64,000 nucleotides of DNA from Mycobacterium helveticum (GTDB taxonomy: Bacteria; Actinomycetota; Actinomycetes; Mycobacteriales; Mycobacteriaceae): positions 20,399 through 84,398 of the forward strand of contig NZ_VMQU01000008.1 of the NCBI RefSeq assembly GCF_007714205.1, given 5' to 3'. The notes below the pieces were generated by a model that was given only the letters and a program-made list of their open reading frames with translations, made no database searches and was not told where the DNA came from. This document shows positions 54,667-63,727 of this stretch, in pieces (the stretch's first letter is position 1; each line of letters starts with the position of its first letter). Both the position numbers and the translations under genes were made by a program.

Positions 54667-55251
54667 ATGCAAACTACTCCTGGAACCACCGCCGTTCCGA
54701 GCTTGTTGCCGCATCTGTGGAAATCGACGCTGACATCCGGGATTCTGTCGCTGGTCCTGGGTGGCCTGATCCTGGCGTGGCCGGGCAGGACGATATTCTT
54801 GGCCGCCATCCTCTTCGGCATCTATCTGCTGGTCACCGGCATCGCCCAGGTGATCTTCGCGTTCAGCCTGCACGTGTCGGCCGGGAGCCGCGTTCTGCTG
54901 TTCATCAGCGGGGCGGCGTCGCTGATCCTCGCGGTGCTGGCGTTCCGCCACTTCGGTAAGGACGATCTGACCGCGATTCTGTTGCTGGCCATCTGGATTG
55001 GCATAGCCTTCATCTTCCGCGGCGTCGCCACGACGATTTCGGCGATCAGCGACCCGGGCCTGCCCGGGCGGGCGTGGTCGATTTTCGTCGGTGTGATCAG
55101 CCTGCTGGCCGGCATCGTCGTGCTGGCTTCGCCGTTCGCGTCGATCGTCACCCTGGCGATCGTGGTCGGTGTGTGGTTCGTGGTGATCGGCGTGTTCGAG
55201 ATCGTGTCGTCGTTCGGCATCCGCAAGGCGTCGAGGAACCTCGGCGCTTGA
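54667..55251 (+). CDS. HdeD/DUF308 membrane protein (Rv1624c type)
   Basis: 194 aa with six membrane helices as three repeated two-helix units (SGILSLVLGGLILAWPGRT, GAASLILAVLAFRHFG, GVISLLAGIVVLASPFAS), typical of DUF308/HdeD. The family is linked to acid stress in enterobacteria; no activity is known in mycobacteria. It lies between cya and the cyd operon in the same orientation, as Rv1624c does. Confidence 0.9.
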   Translation: MQTTPGTTAVPSLLPHLWKSTLTSGILSLVLGGLILAWPGRTIFLAAILFGIYLLVTGIAQVIFAFSLHVSAGSRVLLFISGAASLILAVLAFRHFGKDDLTAILLLAIWIGIAFIFRGVATTISAISDPGLPGRAWSIFVGVISLLAGIVVLASPFASIVTLAIVVGVWFVVIGVFEIVSSFGIRKASRNLGA

Positions 55252-55277
55252 GAGCGACCACTCGCCAGTGGCGCTGG

Positions 55278-55316
55278 GACGACCGTGTTACTACACTCCG
55301 TAGTAACACGGTCGTC
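55278..55316. promoter_or_regulatory. 16-bp perfect inverted repeat upstream of cydA
   Basis: Arms 55278-55293 (GACGACCGTGTTACTA) and 55301-55316 (TAGTAACACGGTCGTC) are exact reverse complements around the 7-nt centre CACTCCG. The element ends 29 nt before the cydA ATG. It could be an operator for a dimeric repressor (core TTACTAC-N-GTAGTAA) or an mRNA hairpin controlling cyd expression. It does not match the TGTGA-N6-TCACA CRP consensus. Confidence 0.85.
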
Positions 55317-55345
55317 CGGCCCCCATCCTCCCGGGAGATGAATGC

Positions 55346-56818
55346 ATGAACGTCGTCGACATTTCGCGGTGGCAGTTCGGCATCGTCACCGTGTACCACT
55401 TCATCTTCGTGCCGCTCACCATCGGCCTGGCCCCGCTGATCGCCGTGATGCAGACGGTGTGGGTGGCCACCGGCAACACCGCGTGGTATCGCCTCACCAA
55501 ATTCTTCGGCAAGCTGTTCCTGATCAATTTCGCCATCGGCGTGGCGACCGGGATCGTCCAGGAATTCCAGTTCGGCATGAACTGGTCGGAGTACTCGCGT
55601 TTCGTCGGCGACATCTTCGGCGCCCCCCTGGCGATGGAAGGCCTGTTCGCGTTCTTCTTCGAGTCCACCTTCATCGGGTTGTGGATCTTCGGCTGGAACC
55701 GGCTGCCCAAGCTGGTCCACCTGGCCTGCATCTGGATCGTCGCGTTCGGCGTCAACGCGTCCGCGTTCTTCATCATCGTGGCGAACTCGTTCATGCAGCA
55801 TCCCGTCGGCGCGCACTACAACCCGGTGACCAAACGCGCCGAGCTCGACAGCATCGGCGCGCTGTTGTCGAACAACACTGCGCGCTCGGCGTTCACCCAT
55901 GTCGTCACCGGCTCACTGCTGACCGCCGGCACCTTCGTCGCCGCCGTCAGCGCGTGGTGGCTGGTCCGTTCGCGCAGCGGTACGTCGGCCGGCACGGACG
56001 CCGCAGCCGACCGGACCGCCATGTTCCGCCCGGCGGCGATCCTCGGCTGCTGGGTGGTGCTGGTCGCCACCGTCGGCCTGTTCCTCACCGGGGACCGCCA
56101 GGGCAAACTGATGTTCGTCCAGCAGCCGATGAAGATGGCGTCGGCGGAATCGTTGTGCGACACCGAAACCGATCCCGACTTCTCCGTCCTGACGGTGGGC
56201 AGACACAACAACTGCGACGCTGTCAAGGGCGTCATCCAGCTTCCCTACCTGCTGCCGATCCTGGCCCAGGGCCGGGCCGACGGCGTCACCCTGCAGGGAG
56301 TGCGCAACATCCAGCAGGACTACCAGCACCGGTTCGGGCCGAACGACTACCGGCCCAACATGTTCGTCACGTACTGGGCGTTCCGCGCGATGATCGGGCT
56401 GCTGGCGATCCCGGTGCTGTTCGCGCTGGCGGTGCTGTGGTTGACCCGCGGCGGCCGCAATCCCGATCAGCGGTGGCTCTCGCGGCTGGCGCTGGTGACG
56501 ATTCCCGCCCCGTTCCTGTCCAACACGGCGGGGTGGGTGTTCACCGAGATGGGCCGCCAGCCGTGGATCGTCGCACCCAACCCGACCGGTGACCAGCAGG
56601 TGCGGTTCACCGTCGGCCAGGCGGTCTCGCATCACGCCCCCGCCATGGTGGTCACCTCGTTGGTGACGTTCACGCTGGTCTATGCGGTCCTTGCGGTGGG
56701 CTGGTTCTGGTTGCTGAAACGCTACGTCACCGAGGGTCCCCTGGAGCACGACGCCGAACCGGCGCCGCCCCCGCCAGTCGGCGAGGACGAGGTGGCACCG
56801 CTGTCTTTTGCCTACTGA
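55346..56818 (+). CDS. cydA: Cytochrome bd ubiquinol/menaquinol oxidase subunit I
   Basis: 490 aa, nine membrane helices. The N-terminus WQFGIVTVYHFIFVPLTIGL carries the heme b595 His ligand. FQFGMNWSEYSRFVGDIFGAPLAMEGLFAFFFESTFIG holds conserved acidic residues, and the helix-6/7 Q-loop is of the short actinobacterial kind. The later WVFTEMGRQPWIV block is diagnostic. CydA binds hemes b558, b595 and d and reduces oxygen with menaquinol as donor. A GGGAGATGA ribosome site precedes the ATG. Confidence 0.98.
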   Translation: MNVVDISRWQFGIVTVYHFIFVPLTIGLAPLIAVMQTVWVATGNTAWYRLTKFFGKLFLINFAIGVATGIVQEFQFGMNWSEYSRFVGDIFGAPLAMEGLFAFFFESTFIGLWIFGWNRLPKLVHLACIWIVAFGVNASAFFIIVANSFMQHPVGAHYNPVTKRAELDSIGALLSNNTARSAFTHVVTGSLLTAGTFVAAVSAWWLVRSRSGTSAGTDAAADRTAMFRPAAILGCWVVLVATVGLFLTGDRQGKLMFVQQPMKMASAESLCDTETDPDFSVLTVGRHNNCDAVKGVIQLPYLLPILAQGRADGVTLQGVRNIQQDYQHRFGPNDYRPNMFVTYWAFRAMIGLLAIPVLFALAVLWLTRGGRNPDQRWLSRLALVTIPAPFLSNTAGWVFTEMGRQPWIVAPNPTGDQQVRFTVGQAVSHHAPAMVVTSLVTFTLVYAVLAVGWFWLLKRYVTEGPLEHDAEPAPPPPVGEDEVAPLSFAY

Positions 56819-56873
56819 GGTGCCTACCGGGGCGTCGACGGGGTCGGGTTCGGGTTCGGAAGGGAGCTGATCG

Positions 56874-57914
56874 GTGGGTCTGCAAGAGTTGTGGTTCGGC
56901 GCCATCGCCGCGTTGTTCCTCGGTTTCTTCATTCTCGAGGGCTTCGACTTCGGTGTCGGCATGTTGATGGAGCCATTCGCCCGGGTCGGCATCGGCGACC
57001 CCGAACTGCACCGGCGCGCGGCCCTGAACACCATCGGGCCGGTGTGGGACGGCAACGAGGTGTGGCTGATCACCGCCGGCGCGGCGATGTTCGCCGCGTT
57101 CCCCGGGTGGTATGCCACCTTGTTCTCCACCCTGTACCTGCCGCTGCTGGCCATCCTGGTCGGCATGATCGTGCGCTCGGTCGCGATCGAGTGGCGGGGC
57201 AAGATCGACGACACGCGCTGGCGGGTCTGGGCCGATATCGCCATTGCGGCCGGATCCTGGCTCCCCGCCGTGTTGTGGGGCGTGGCGTTCGCGATCCTGG
57301 TGCGCGGGCTTCCGGTGGATGCCGCCGGCCGGATAAACCTGTCGATCACCGACGTGCTCAACGCCTACACGCTTTTCGGCGGGCTGGCCACAGCCGGACT
57401 GTTCGCGTTCTACGGCGCGGTGTTCGTGGCGCTGAAGACCTCCGGAACCATGCGCGACGACGCCCACCGGTTCGCGGTGTGGCTGTCGCTTCCGGTGACC
57501 GCACTGGTCGGGGGTTTCGGCCTGTGGACCCAGCTGGCCTACGGCAAGAGCTGGACGTGGCTGGTGCTGGCGGCCGCGGTGGTCGCCCAACTGGCGGCGG
57601 TCGGCCTGGTGTGGCGCCGGGTGTCCGACGGCTGGGCGTTCGCCTGCGTCGCGGCGGTCGTCGCCGCCGTGGTGGTCCTGTTGTTCGGCGCGCTGTATCC
57701 GAACTTGGTGCCCTCGACGCTGAACAGGCAATGGAGCGTGACGATCTACAACGCCTCGTCGACCCCCTACACCCTCAAGATCATGACGTGGGTGACGGTG
57801 TTCATGCTGCCCCTGACGCTGGTATACCAGGCGTGGACGTATTGGGTTTTCCGGCAACGGATTTCGGCCGAGCGGATACCCGCCTCCATCGGCCTGGCGA
57901 GGCACGGCTCCTGA
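56874..57914 (+). CDS. cydB: Cytochrome bd oxidase subunit II
   Basis: 346 aa from a GTG, eight to nine membrane helices. ELWFGAIAALFLGFFILEGFDFGVGML and GPVWDGNEVWLITAGAAMFAAFPGWYATLFSTLYLPL are the hallmark blocks of CydB. It forms the heterodimer with CydA. The stop codon overlaps the likely cydD start. Confidence 0.98.
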   Translation: MGLQELWFGAIAALFLGFFILEGFDFGVGMLMEPFARVGIGDPELHRRAALNTIGPVWDGNEVWLITAGAAMFAAFPGWYATLFSTLYLPLLAILVGMIVRSVAIEWRGKIDDTRWRVWADIAIAAGSWLPAVLWGVAFAILVRGLPVDAAGRINLSITDVLNAYTLFGGLATAGLFAFYGAVFVALKTSGTMRDDAHRFAVWLSLPVTALVGGFGLWTQLAYGKSWTWLVLAAAVVAQLAAVGLVWRRVSDGWAFACVAAVVAAVVVLLFGALYPNLVPSTLNRQWSVTIYNASSTPYTLKIMTWVTVFMLPLTLVYQAWTYWVFRQRISAERIPASIGLARHGS

Positions 57915-59593
57915 GCGCGAACGACGCGAAAACCTCCAGGGGGCCGCTGGACCCGCGACTGTGGCGGGCATCGGGCGCGGTGCGCCGCTACCTGGTCGCC
58001 GCGGTGGGCTGCGGGGTGGTGATCTCCGGCTGCGCCATCGCTTCGGCGATCGTGCTGGCGCACCTCGTCGCGAGCGCGGTGGCCCATCCCCCGGCGGCGG
58101 CCCCGCGCGGCTGGCTGGGTCCGTTGTCGATCCTGGCCGCGCTCTGGGGGGTCCGCGCGGTGACGCACTGGCTGCAGGCCCGGCTGGGGCAGCGCGGGGC
58201 CAGCGCGGTCATCGCCGACCTCAACGGCCAGGTGCTCGCGGCGGTGACCGCCCGTCAGCCGGCCGAACTCGCCGCGCAGCGGGACGCCGCCGCGGTGGTG
58301 GTCACGCGCGGTCTCGACCGCGTGCGCCCGTACTTCACCGGGTACCTGCCCACCCTGGTGCTGGCCGCCATCCTGACCCCGGCGACCGTGGCCGTGATCG
58401 CCTGCTACGACCTGAAATCGACGATCATCGTGGTGATCACCCTGCCGCTGATCCCGGTGTTCATGGTGTTGATCGGGCTGGCGACCGCGGACCGGTCGGC
58501 GGCGGCGCTGACGGCCATGACGACGCTCCAGGCGCGGCTGCTGGACCTGATCGCCGGGATCCCCACGCTGCGGGCGCTGGGCCGCGCCTCGGGCCCCGAA
58601 CACCGGATCGCCGAACTGGCCGCCGCCCACCGGCGTTCGGCGATGGCGACGCTGCGCATCGCGTTCCTCTCGGCGCTGGTGCTCGAACTGCTGGCCACGC
58701 TGGGGGTGGCGCTGATCGCCGTCGGGATCGGCCTGCGCCTGGTGTTCGGGGAGATGTCGCTGGCGACCGGGCTGACGGTGCTGCTGCTCGCCCCGGATGT
58801 CTACTGGCCGCTGCGCCGCATCGGCGTGGAATTCCACGCCGCGCAGGACGGCAGGGCCGCCGCCGACCGGGCGTTCGCGCTCATCGGCGAACCGGCCGCC
58901 GCAGCGCCGCGAACCCGGACGGTGGCCGCGCGCGGCGCCGAGATCCGACTGGAGAACCTCGGCGTCGCGGGCCGCGACGGCCGCGCGCCGTGCGACCTGA
59001 CCGCGGTGCTCGAGCCCGGCCGGGTGACGGTGCTGACGGGACGCAACGGGGCCGGCAAGAGCACGACGCTGCAGGCGATCGCCGGCCTGACGCTGCCGTC
59101 GTCGGGCCGGGTCACCGTCGCCGGAGTCGACGTCACCGACCTCGAACCGGGCGCGTGGTGGCGGCAGTTGTCCTGGCTGCCGCAGCGCCCGGTGCTGGTC
59201 CCGGGCACCGTCGCCGACAACCTGGCCCTGTTCGGCCCGCTGCAGGACCTCGAATCGGCTTGCGCCGCATCGGTTTTCGACGCGGTACTGGACGAGCTGC
59301 CCCACGGCATGGACACGGTGCTCGGGCGCGGGGGCGTCGGGCTGTCCCTGGGGCAGCGGCAGCGGCTGGGCCTCGCCCGGGCGCTCGGGTCGGCGGCGCC
59401 GGTGCTGCTGCTCGACGAGCCCACCGCGCACCTGGACGCCCGCACCGAGGAGCGGGTGCTGCGGGCCGTCGTCGCGCGGGCGCGCGCCGGGGCGACCGTC
59501 GTGGTCGTCGGCCACCGCGACCCCGTCGTGGCCGTCGGGGACCGGATCGTGGAAGTGACCGCCGAGGCCGGGATGCGCCGTGCGGCGGTCTGA
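57911..59593 (+). CDS. cydD: Cysteine/glutathione ABC exporter subunit CydD, possible CTG start
   Basis: About 560 aa. The N-terminal membrane half is followed by an ATPase with Walker A GRNGAGKSTTLQA, signature LSLGQRQRLGLARAL and VLLLDEPTAHLD. CydDC exports thiols and is needed to assemble cytochrome bd. The N-terminal block RGPLDPRLWR looks like the usual start of this family and lies before the first GTG (57980). Upstream in frame the only initiator-like codon is the CTG at 57911, overlapping the cydB stop as CTGA with GAGG 8 nt before it. Confidence 0.92.
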   Translation: MSANDAKTSRGPLDPRLWRASGAVRRYLVAAVGCGVVISGCAIASAIVLAHLVASAVAHPPAAAPRGWLGPLSILAALWGVRAVTHWLQARLGQRGASAVIADLNGQVLAAVTARQPAELAAQRDAAAVVVTRGLDRVRPYFTGYLPTLVLAAILTPATVAVIACYDLKSTIIVVITLPLIPVFMVLIGLATADRSAAALTAMTTLQARLLDLIAGIPTLRALGRASGPEHRIAELAAAHRRSAMATLRIAFLSALVLELLATLGVALIAVGIGLRLVFGEMSLATGLTVLLLAPDVYWPLRRIGVEFHAAQDGRAAADRAFALIGEPAAAAPRTRTVAARGAEIRLENLGVAGRDGRAPCDLTAVLEPGRVTVLTGRNGAGKSTTLQAIAGLTLPSSGRVTVAGVDVTDLEPGAWWRQLSWLPQRPVLVPGTVADNLALFGPLQDLESACAASVFDAVLDELPHGMDTVLGRGGVGLSLGQRQRLGLARALGSAAPVLLLDEPTAHLDARTEERVLRAVVARARAGATVVVVGHRDPVVAVGDRIVEVTAEAGMRRAAV

Positions 59594-61244
59594 CCCGCTC
59601 CCTGTCGCCCTGCGCCTGCTGCGCCCGCGGCTGCCCCGCGTGCTGGCGGCGATCGCGCTGGGCGTGCTGTCGCTGGGCAGCGCGCTGGCCCTGGCCGGTG
59701 TTTCGGCGTGGCTGATCACCCGGGCCTGGCAGATGCCGCCGGTGCTGGACCTGTCGGTGGCGGTCGTGGCGGTGCGCACGCTCGCGATCTCGCGGGGCGT
59801 CCTGCACTACTGCGAGCGGCTGGCCACCCACGACACGGCGCTGCGCGCGGCGGGCACCGCGCGGACGCAGATCTATCGCCGGCTGGCCCGCGGGCCGGCC
59901 GCGGCCGCCGCCCGGTTGCACAGCGGCGAGCTGGTGGCGCGCGTCGGCGCCGATGTCGACGAACTGGCCGACGTGCTGGTGCGCGCGCTGGTGCCGATCG
60001 GCGTCGCGGCGGTGCTGGCGGTGGCCGCGACCGCGGTGGTCGCGGTCATCTCCCCGGCGGCGGCGGCGGTGCTCGCGCTCTGTCTGCTGGTCGCGGGCGT
60101 GGTGGCGCCCCGGCTGGCCGCCCGGGCCGCCGCCACCCGGGAGGAGATCGCCCGACAGCACCATGCCCGGCGTGACGCGTCGGCGATGCTCGCGCTCGAG
60201 CATGCGCCGGAACTGCGTGTCGCCGGTGCGCTCGGCGGGGTGATCGCGCAAGCGCAGCGCCGCCAGCGCGCCTGGGGTGCGGCCCTCGACGCCGCGGCCC
60301 GACCGGCCGCCGTGGCCGAGGCGATGCCCACCGCGGCGATCGGGGCCAGTGTGCTCGGGGCGGTGGTGGCCGGGATCGGGCTGGCCCCGTCGGTCGCGCC
60401 GCCCACGCTGGCGGTGCTGATGTTGTTGCCGCTGTCGGCCTTCGAGGCGACGACGACGCTGCCGGCCGCCGCCGTCCAGCTGACGCGGTCGCGGATCGCC
60501 GCGCGCCGCCTCCTCGACCTGATTCCCCCGGACCGTCCGAGCGCCTCCGAGCCGCCGGCCGCGACGCCCCCCGCCCGCACCGGCCGGCTGTCCGCCGCCG
60601 TCCGCTGCGGGCACACGCCGACGGCGCCGTCGGCCCCCGTGCGGCTCGACCTGCCGCCGGGTGACCGGCTGGCCGTCACCGGCCCCAGCGGTTCGGGGAA
60701 GACGACGCTGCTGATGACGCTGGCCGGGCTGCTGCCCCCGCTGGAGGGGCGGGTCCTGCTGGACGGAACCGACCTGCGCCGGTTCGACGACGACCAACTA
60801 CCCCGGGCGGTCGGGTTCTTCGCCGAGGACGCGCACGTCTTCGCCACCACCGTGCGGGACAACCTGCTGGTCGCCCGCGGCGACTGCCGGGACGACGAAC
60901 TGGTGGCCGCGCTGGAAGCCGTCGGGCTCGGCCCGTGGCTGGCCGGGTTGCCCGACGGCCTGTCCACGGTGCTGACCGGGGGTGCCGAGGCGCTCTCGGC
61001 GGGCCAGCGCCGCAGGCTGCTGCTGGCGCGGGCGGTGCTCTCACCCGCCCGCATCGTGCTGCTCGACGAGCCCACCGAGCACCTGGACGCGACAGATGCG
61101 GGCCGGCTGCTAGAGGACGTGTTGGGTCCCGGTCCGGGCCTGTTCGCCGCCGACCGGACGGTCGTGGTGGCCACCCATCACCTCCCGGCGGGCGTTGGGT
61201 GTCGCCGCCTGGAGGTGACGCCGACGCGGCATGAACTCCAATGA
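59580..61244 (+). CDS. cydC: Cysteine/glutathione ABC exporter subunit CydC
   Basis: 554 aa starting MRRSDPLPVALRLL, overlapping cydD by 14 nt. Six membrane helices come first (VLAAIALGVLSLGSALALAGVSAWLI is the first), then an ABC ATPase with Walker A GPSGSGKTTLLMTLAGLL, signature ALSAGQRRRLLLARA and Walker B IVLLDEPTEHLD. It pairs with CydD as a heterodimeric exporter for bd oxidase maturation. The last 135 nt overlap the convergent DUF2156 gene. Confidence 0.96.
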   Translation: MRRSDPLPVALRLLRPRLPRVLAAIALGVLSLGSALALAGVSAWLITRAWQMPPVLDLSVAVVAVRTLAISRGVLHYCERLATHDTALRAAGTARTQIYRRLARGPAAAAARLHSGELVARVGADVDELADVLVRALVPIGVAAVLAVAATAVVAVISPAAAAVLALCLLVAGVVAPRLAARAAATREEIARQHHARRDASAMLALEHAPELRVAGALGGVIAQAQRRQRAWGAALDAAARPAAVAEAMPTAAIGASVLGAVVAGIGLAPSVAPPTLAVLMLLPLSAFEATTTLPAAAVQLTRSRIAARRLLDLIPPDRPSASEPPAATPPARTGRLSAAVRCGHTPTAPSAPVRLDLPPGDRLAVTGPSGSGKTTLLMTLAGLLPPLEGRVLLDGTDLRRFDDDQLPRAVGFFAEDAHVFATTVRDNLLVARGDCRDDELVAALEAVGLGPWLAGLPDGLSTVLTGGAEALSAGQRRRLLLARAVLSPARIVLLDEPTEHLDATDAGRLLEDVLGPGPGLFAADRTVVVATHHLPAGVGCRRLEVTPTRHELQ

Positions 61245-62078
61245 CAGCAACACGACCAGCAGGGGCACGACCTGGGCTATCGAGATCAGCGCGTAGCGCC
61301 GGGCGTCCAGCGCGTGCCACTTGCGCACGTACCGGTACAGGGACTCGAGGGCGATCAGCGGGTCGAGGACGTGGATCAGCCGGAACAAGACCGACTGCAG
61401 CCGGCCGCGGTTCGTGTCCTCGAAGATCTCGGGAAACGCCGCGAACGCCAGCGACAGCCGCTGCGCGCCGTTGTCCTTGCCGGCCATGATCATGTCGACA
61501 CTGAGCCGTTCGTCGATTCCGTTGGGTGCCCCGCGCCGGCGCCACGGCACGTCGAGGGTGATCTCGCTGCCGCCGCCGGCGGTCGCGTAGCGGTGGAATC
61601 CCTGCACCTTCCCCGCGGCGTCCCGGGCCAGGATCAGCTGGATCCCGGGGAAGCGGCCCTCCAGCACGCCGTCGAGGTTCATGTGGAACCCGCGATCGCC
61701 GTGCGCGCCCTTGGAGGATGCGCGGACCACCTCGGTCAGCTCGGCCAGCAGCGTGTCGTCGAGTTCCCGCTCGGCGACGATCTCGGTGGTGATGCCGCAG
61801 TTGTGCGTGCGCTTGACCGCCTGGCGCAGGTTGCGGAATTTGCGGCCCACCATGTCGAAGCCGGGGACGTCGACGACGACGTCACGGCCGATCGGCACGG
61901 CGCGCAGCGACTGGCCGATCACGACCGGGTCGTTCCACAGCCCGAGCCGCCGCTCGCTGCATCCCACCACCGCGATCCGCCAGCCCCGGGCGTGACACCT
62001 GGCCGCGAAGTCGGCGACCAGGTCCGCGAACTGATTGACAAGAATCGTCCGGGCTACACACTGACAAACTCTCGGCAT
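61110..62078 (-). pseudogene. N-terminally truncated DUF2156 membrane protein (Rv1619-like)
   Basis: The open frame of 322 codons starts MPRVCQCVARTILVNQF, then enters a DUF2156 (MprF-like aminoacyl-lipid transferase) domain: DFAARCHARGWRIAVVGCSER, VGRKFRNLRQAVKRTHNCGI, FHRYATAGGGSEITLDVPWRR, and a C-terminal membrane helix ALISIAQVVPLLVVLLSLEFM. M. tuberculosis Rv1619 at this position is about 480 aa; here the N-terminal part is missing and unrelated DNA with a hydrolase/TetR pair abuts it. Its 3' end runs 135 nt antisense into cydC. Probably non-functional, or a shortened protein. Confidence 0.65.
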
Positions 62079-62146
62079 AGTGGCTTTACGGCTCTCGCGC
62101 GACGATGGTCATCATCCTCGGCTGTCGCCGTGGTTGTTGTGATGCG

Positions 62147-63031
62147 TCACGACGCGGTGCTGCCGGGGAATTGCTGCCAGTGTTGTTCGAGCAGCGGGAT
62201 GAGCTCGTCGGCTCGTTCGTCGGGGAAGAACAGGCGTGCCCCGGCGATGGTCGCGACTTGTGTGGTGCTGGGAATGAGGTCGGCCAGTTGGTGTGCCCAT
62301 TTGATGGAAAAGAAGATGTCGCCGGTGCCCCAGACTATCAGGGTAGGTGCACGTAACTGCTGCAGCTGGGGTCGGACCGCGGTCAGATCATCGGTGTTCA
62401 GGGATGCCAACAGATGGGCGAACGCCGCGGCTGCGGTGCGCGTACCGAGCACGGGACGCCAGAACGCGTCGAGGACATCGGGTGGGAGGTGGTGGGCGTT
62501 CTGGTAGCCCGCTACTGACACCCACCGCATGACGGCCGGGTGGCTGACCAACCACGGGCCGAGCACCTCGAAGATTCGCGGCCAGCGTGCCGCTGCAACA
62601 ACGGGTTTGAACATTCGCGGTGGCATATTGGGCTCGGTGTCACAGTTGGTCAAGGTCAGTGTCGTCAATCTGTCGCCGAGGCGTGCGGCGGCGATTTGTG
62701 CGACTGCTCCGCCGGTGTCGTTGGCCACCAAGTCAACCTGCTGCAGGTTGAGGTGATCGCACAAATCGATGACGCGCTGAGCCAGTCCCGCCAGCGACAC
62801 GTCGGCATCCCGAGTGGCCGGGGGTGTGTGACCATGACCGGGGAGGTCCACCGCGATGCAGCGTCGCTGCTCTGAGGCGACCGCGCCGACGACGTGGCGC
62901 CACAACATGCTGTTGGTGATGACGCCGTGGATGAAGACTGCGGTCCGGCCTTGGCCGACGTCGAGGAAACTGATCGGGCCTGATGGGGCCGTGACGTGGT
63001 GGCGGTGTGTTTCGAGAGTGGCGATGTCCAT
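62147..63031 (-). CDS. Alpha/beta hydrolase with Asp nucleophile, haloalkane-dehalogenase/epoxide-hydrolase-like
   Basis: 294 aa from MDIATLETHR (ATG at 63031; another ATG lies 15 nt upstream). Oxyanion motif FIHGVITN (34-41), nucleophile elbow VANDTGGAV with Asp105, and acid-loop WGTGDIFFS. Asp nucleophiles mark dehalogenases, epoxide hydrolases and dehalogenase-like esterases. The catalytic His expected in the last 40 residues is not seen; the place reads IAGARLFFPDE, where Arg could come from His by one base change. It is divergent from a TetR gene that probably controls it. Confidence 0.8.
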   Translation of the reverse strand: MDIATLETHRHHVTAPSGPISFLDVGQGRTAVFIHGVITNSMLWRHVVGAVASEQRRCIAVDLPGHGHTPPATRDADVSLAGLAQRVIDLCDHLNLQQVDLVANDTGGAVAQIAAARLGDRLTTLTLTNCDTEPNMPPRMFKPVVAAARWPRIFEVLGPWLVSHPAVMRWVSVAGYQNAHHLPPDVLDAFWRPVLGTRTAAAAFAHLLASLNTDDLTAVRPQLQQLRAPTLIVWGTGDIFFSIKWAHQLADLIPSTTQVATIAGARLFFPDERADELIPLLEQHWQQFPGSTAS

Positions 63032-63080
63032 AGATGGCCCCTGCAATTGCGTGGATACTCTGGGATTCTCACATACGGTG

Positions 63081-63095
63081 AGTAGGTTGCCTACT
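63081..63095. promoter_or_regulatory. Operator-like inverted repeat between hydrolase and tetR
   Basis: AGTAGG-TTG-CCTACT, a perfect 6-bp inverted repeat in the 72-bp space between the divergent hydrolase and TetR genes, 8 nt before the regulator ATG. Size and location fit a TetR-family operator that controls both genes. Confidence 0.7.
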
Positions 63096-63103
63096 TAGCG
63101 ACT

Positions 63104-63727
63104 ATGCTCTTCGGTGTGGATGGTGTCAAGAGTCGCCGCGAGCAGTACGCCGAGCAGACGCGGCAAGCGTTGCTGGATGCCGCTGCCGCCGCGTTCGCCG
63201 AGCGCGGCTTTGCGGCCACTTCGATTGCGGATATTGCTGCATCCGCTCTGGTCACCAAAGGTGCTGTCTATCATCATTTTCCGGACAAGCGGGCTGTATT
63301 TGAAGCGGTGCTGAACCGGTGTGACGAGGCGGCACAGGCACAAGTCTTCGACGCTGTCGCGCGCTACCCCGGCGATCTGTGGGCCGGTATCATGGCGGCG
63401 CTTGAAGTCACCCTGAACGCGTGTGCCGATCCGATCGTCGGCCGGCTCATTTATGTGGAAGGCCCCATCGCACTGGGCTGGACGCGTTGGCGGGAATGCG
63501 AAGACCAATACATCTACCGTAACGTCCGACTGCTAGTCACCAGCGCAATGCAGGCAGGATTCTTCCCCCCAGACATCGCCGTCAACGCTATCGCCCAATT
63601 ACTTTCCGGAATGATCACCCACGCCGGGATCGCCCTCGCCGAAGCGCCACAGTCTAAACGCAAGAAACTGCGAAGCGAGATCTTCACCGAAATACAGCGC
63701 CTGCTCACCGGGTTGAGAACGCAGTGA
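63104..63727 (+). CDS. TetR-family transcriptional regulator
   Basis: 207 aa. The N-terminal DNA-binding domain is ALLDAAAAAFAERGFAATSIADIAASALVTKGAVYHHFPDKRAVFEAVL, a full TetR helix-turn-helix. The C-terminal domain (about 65-200) is helical and resembles TetR_C groups with YVEGPIALGWTRWRECEDQY. The ligand is unknown. It is divergent from the hydrolase with an inverted repeat between, the standard layout for local repression relieved by a substrate. Confidence 0.93.
   Translation: MLFGVDGVKSRREQYAEQTRQALLDAAAAAFAERGFAATSIADIAASALVTKGAVYHHFPDKRAVFEAVLNRCDEAAQAQVFDAVARYPGDLWAGIMAALEVTLNACADPIVGRLIYVEGPIALGWTRWRECEDQYIYRNVRLLVTSAMQAGFFPPDIAVNAIAQLLSGMITHAGIALAEAPQSKRKKLRSEIFTEIQRLLTGLRTQ

Noticed and set aside
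55278..55316. Inverted repeat as a rho-independent terminator of the HdeD-like gene
   Set aside because: There is no T-tract after the stem on either strand and it lies 29 nt before the cydA start, so a regulatory role is more likely, although not proven.
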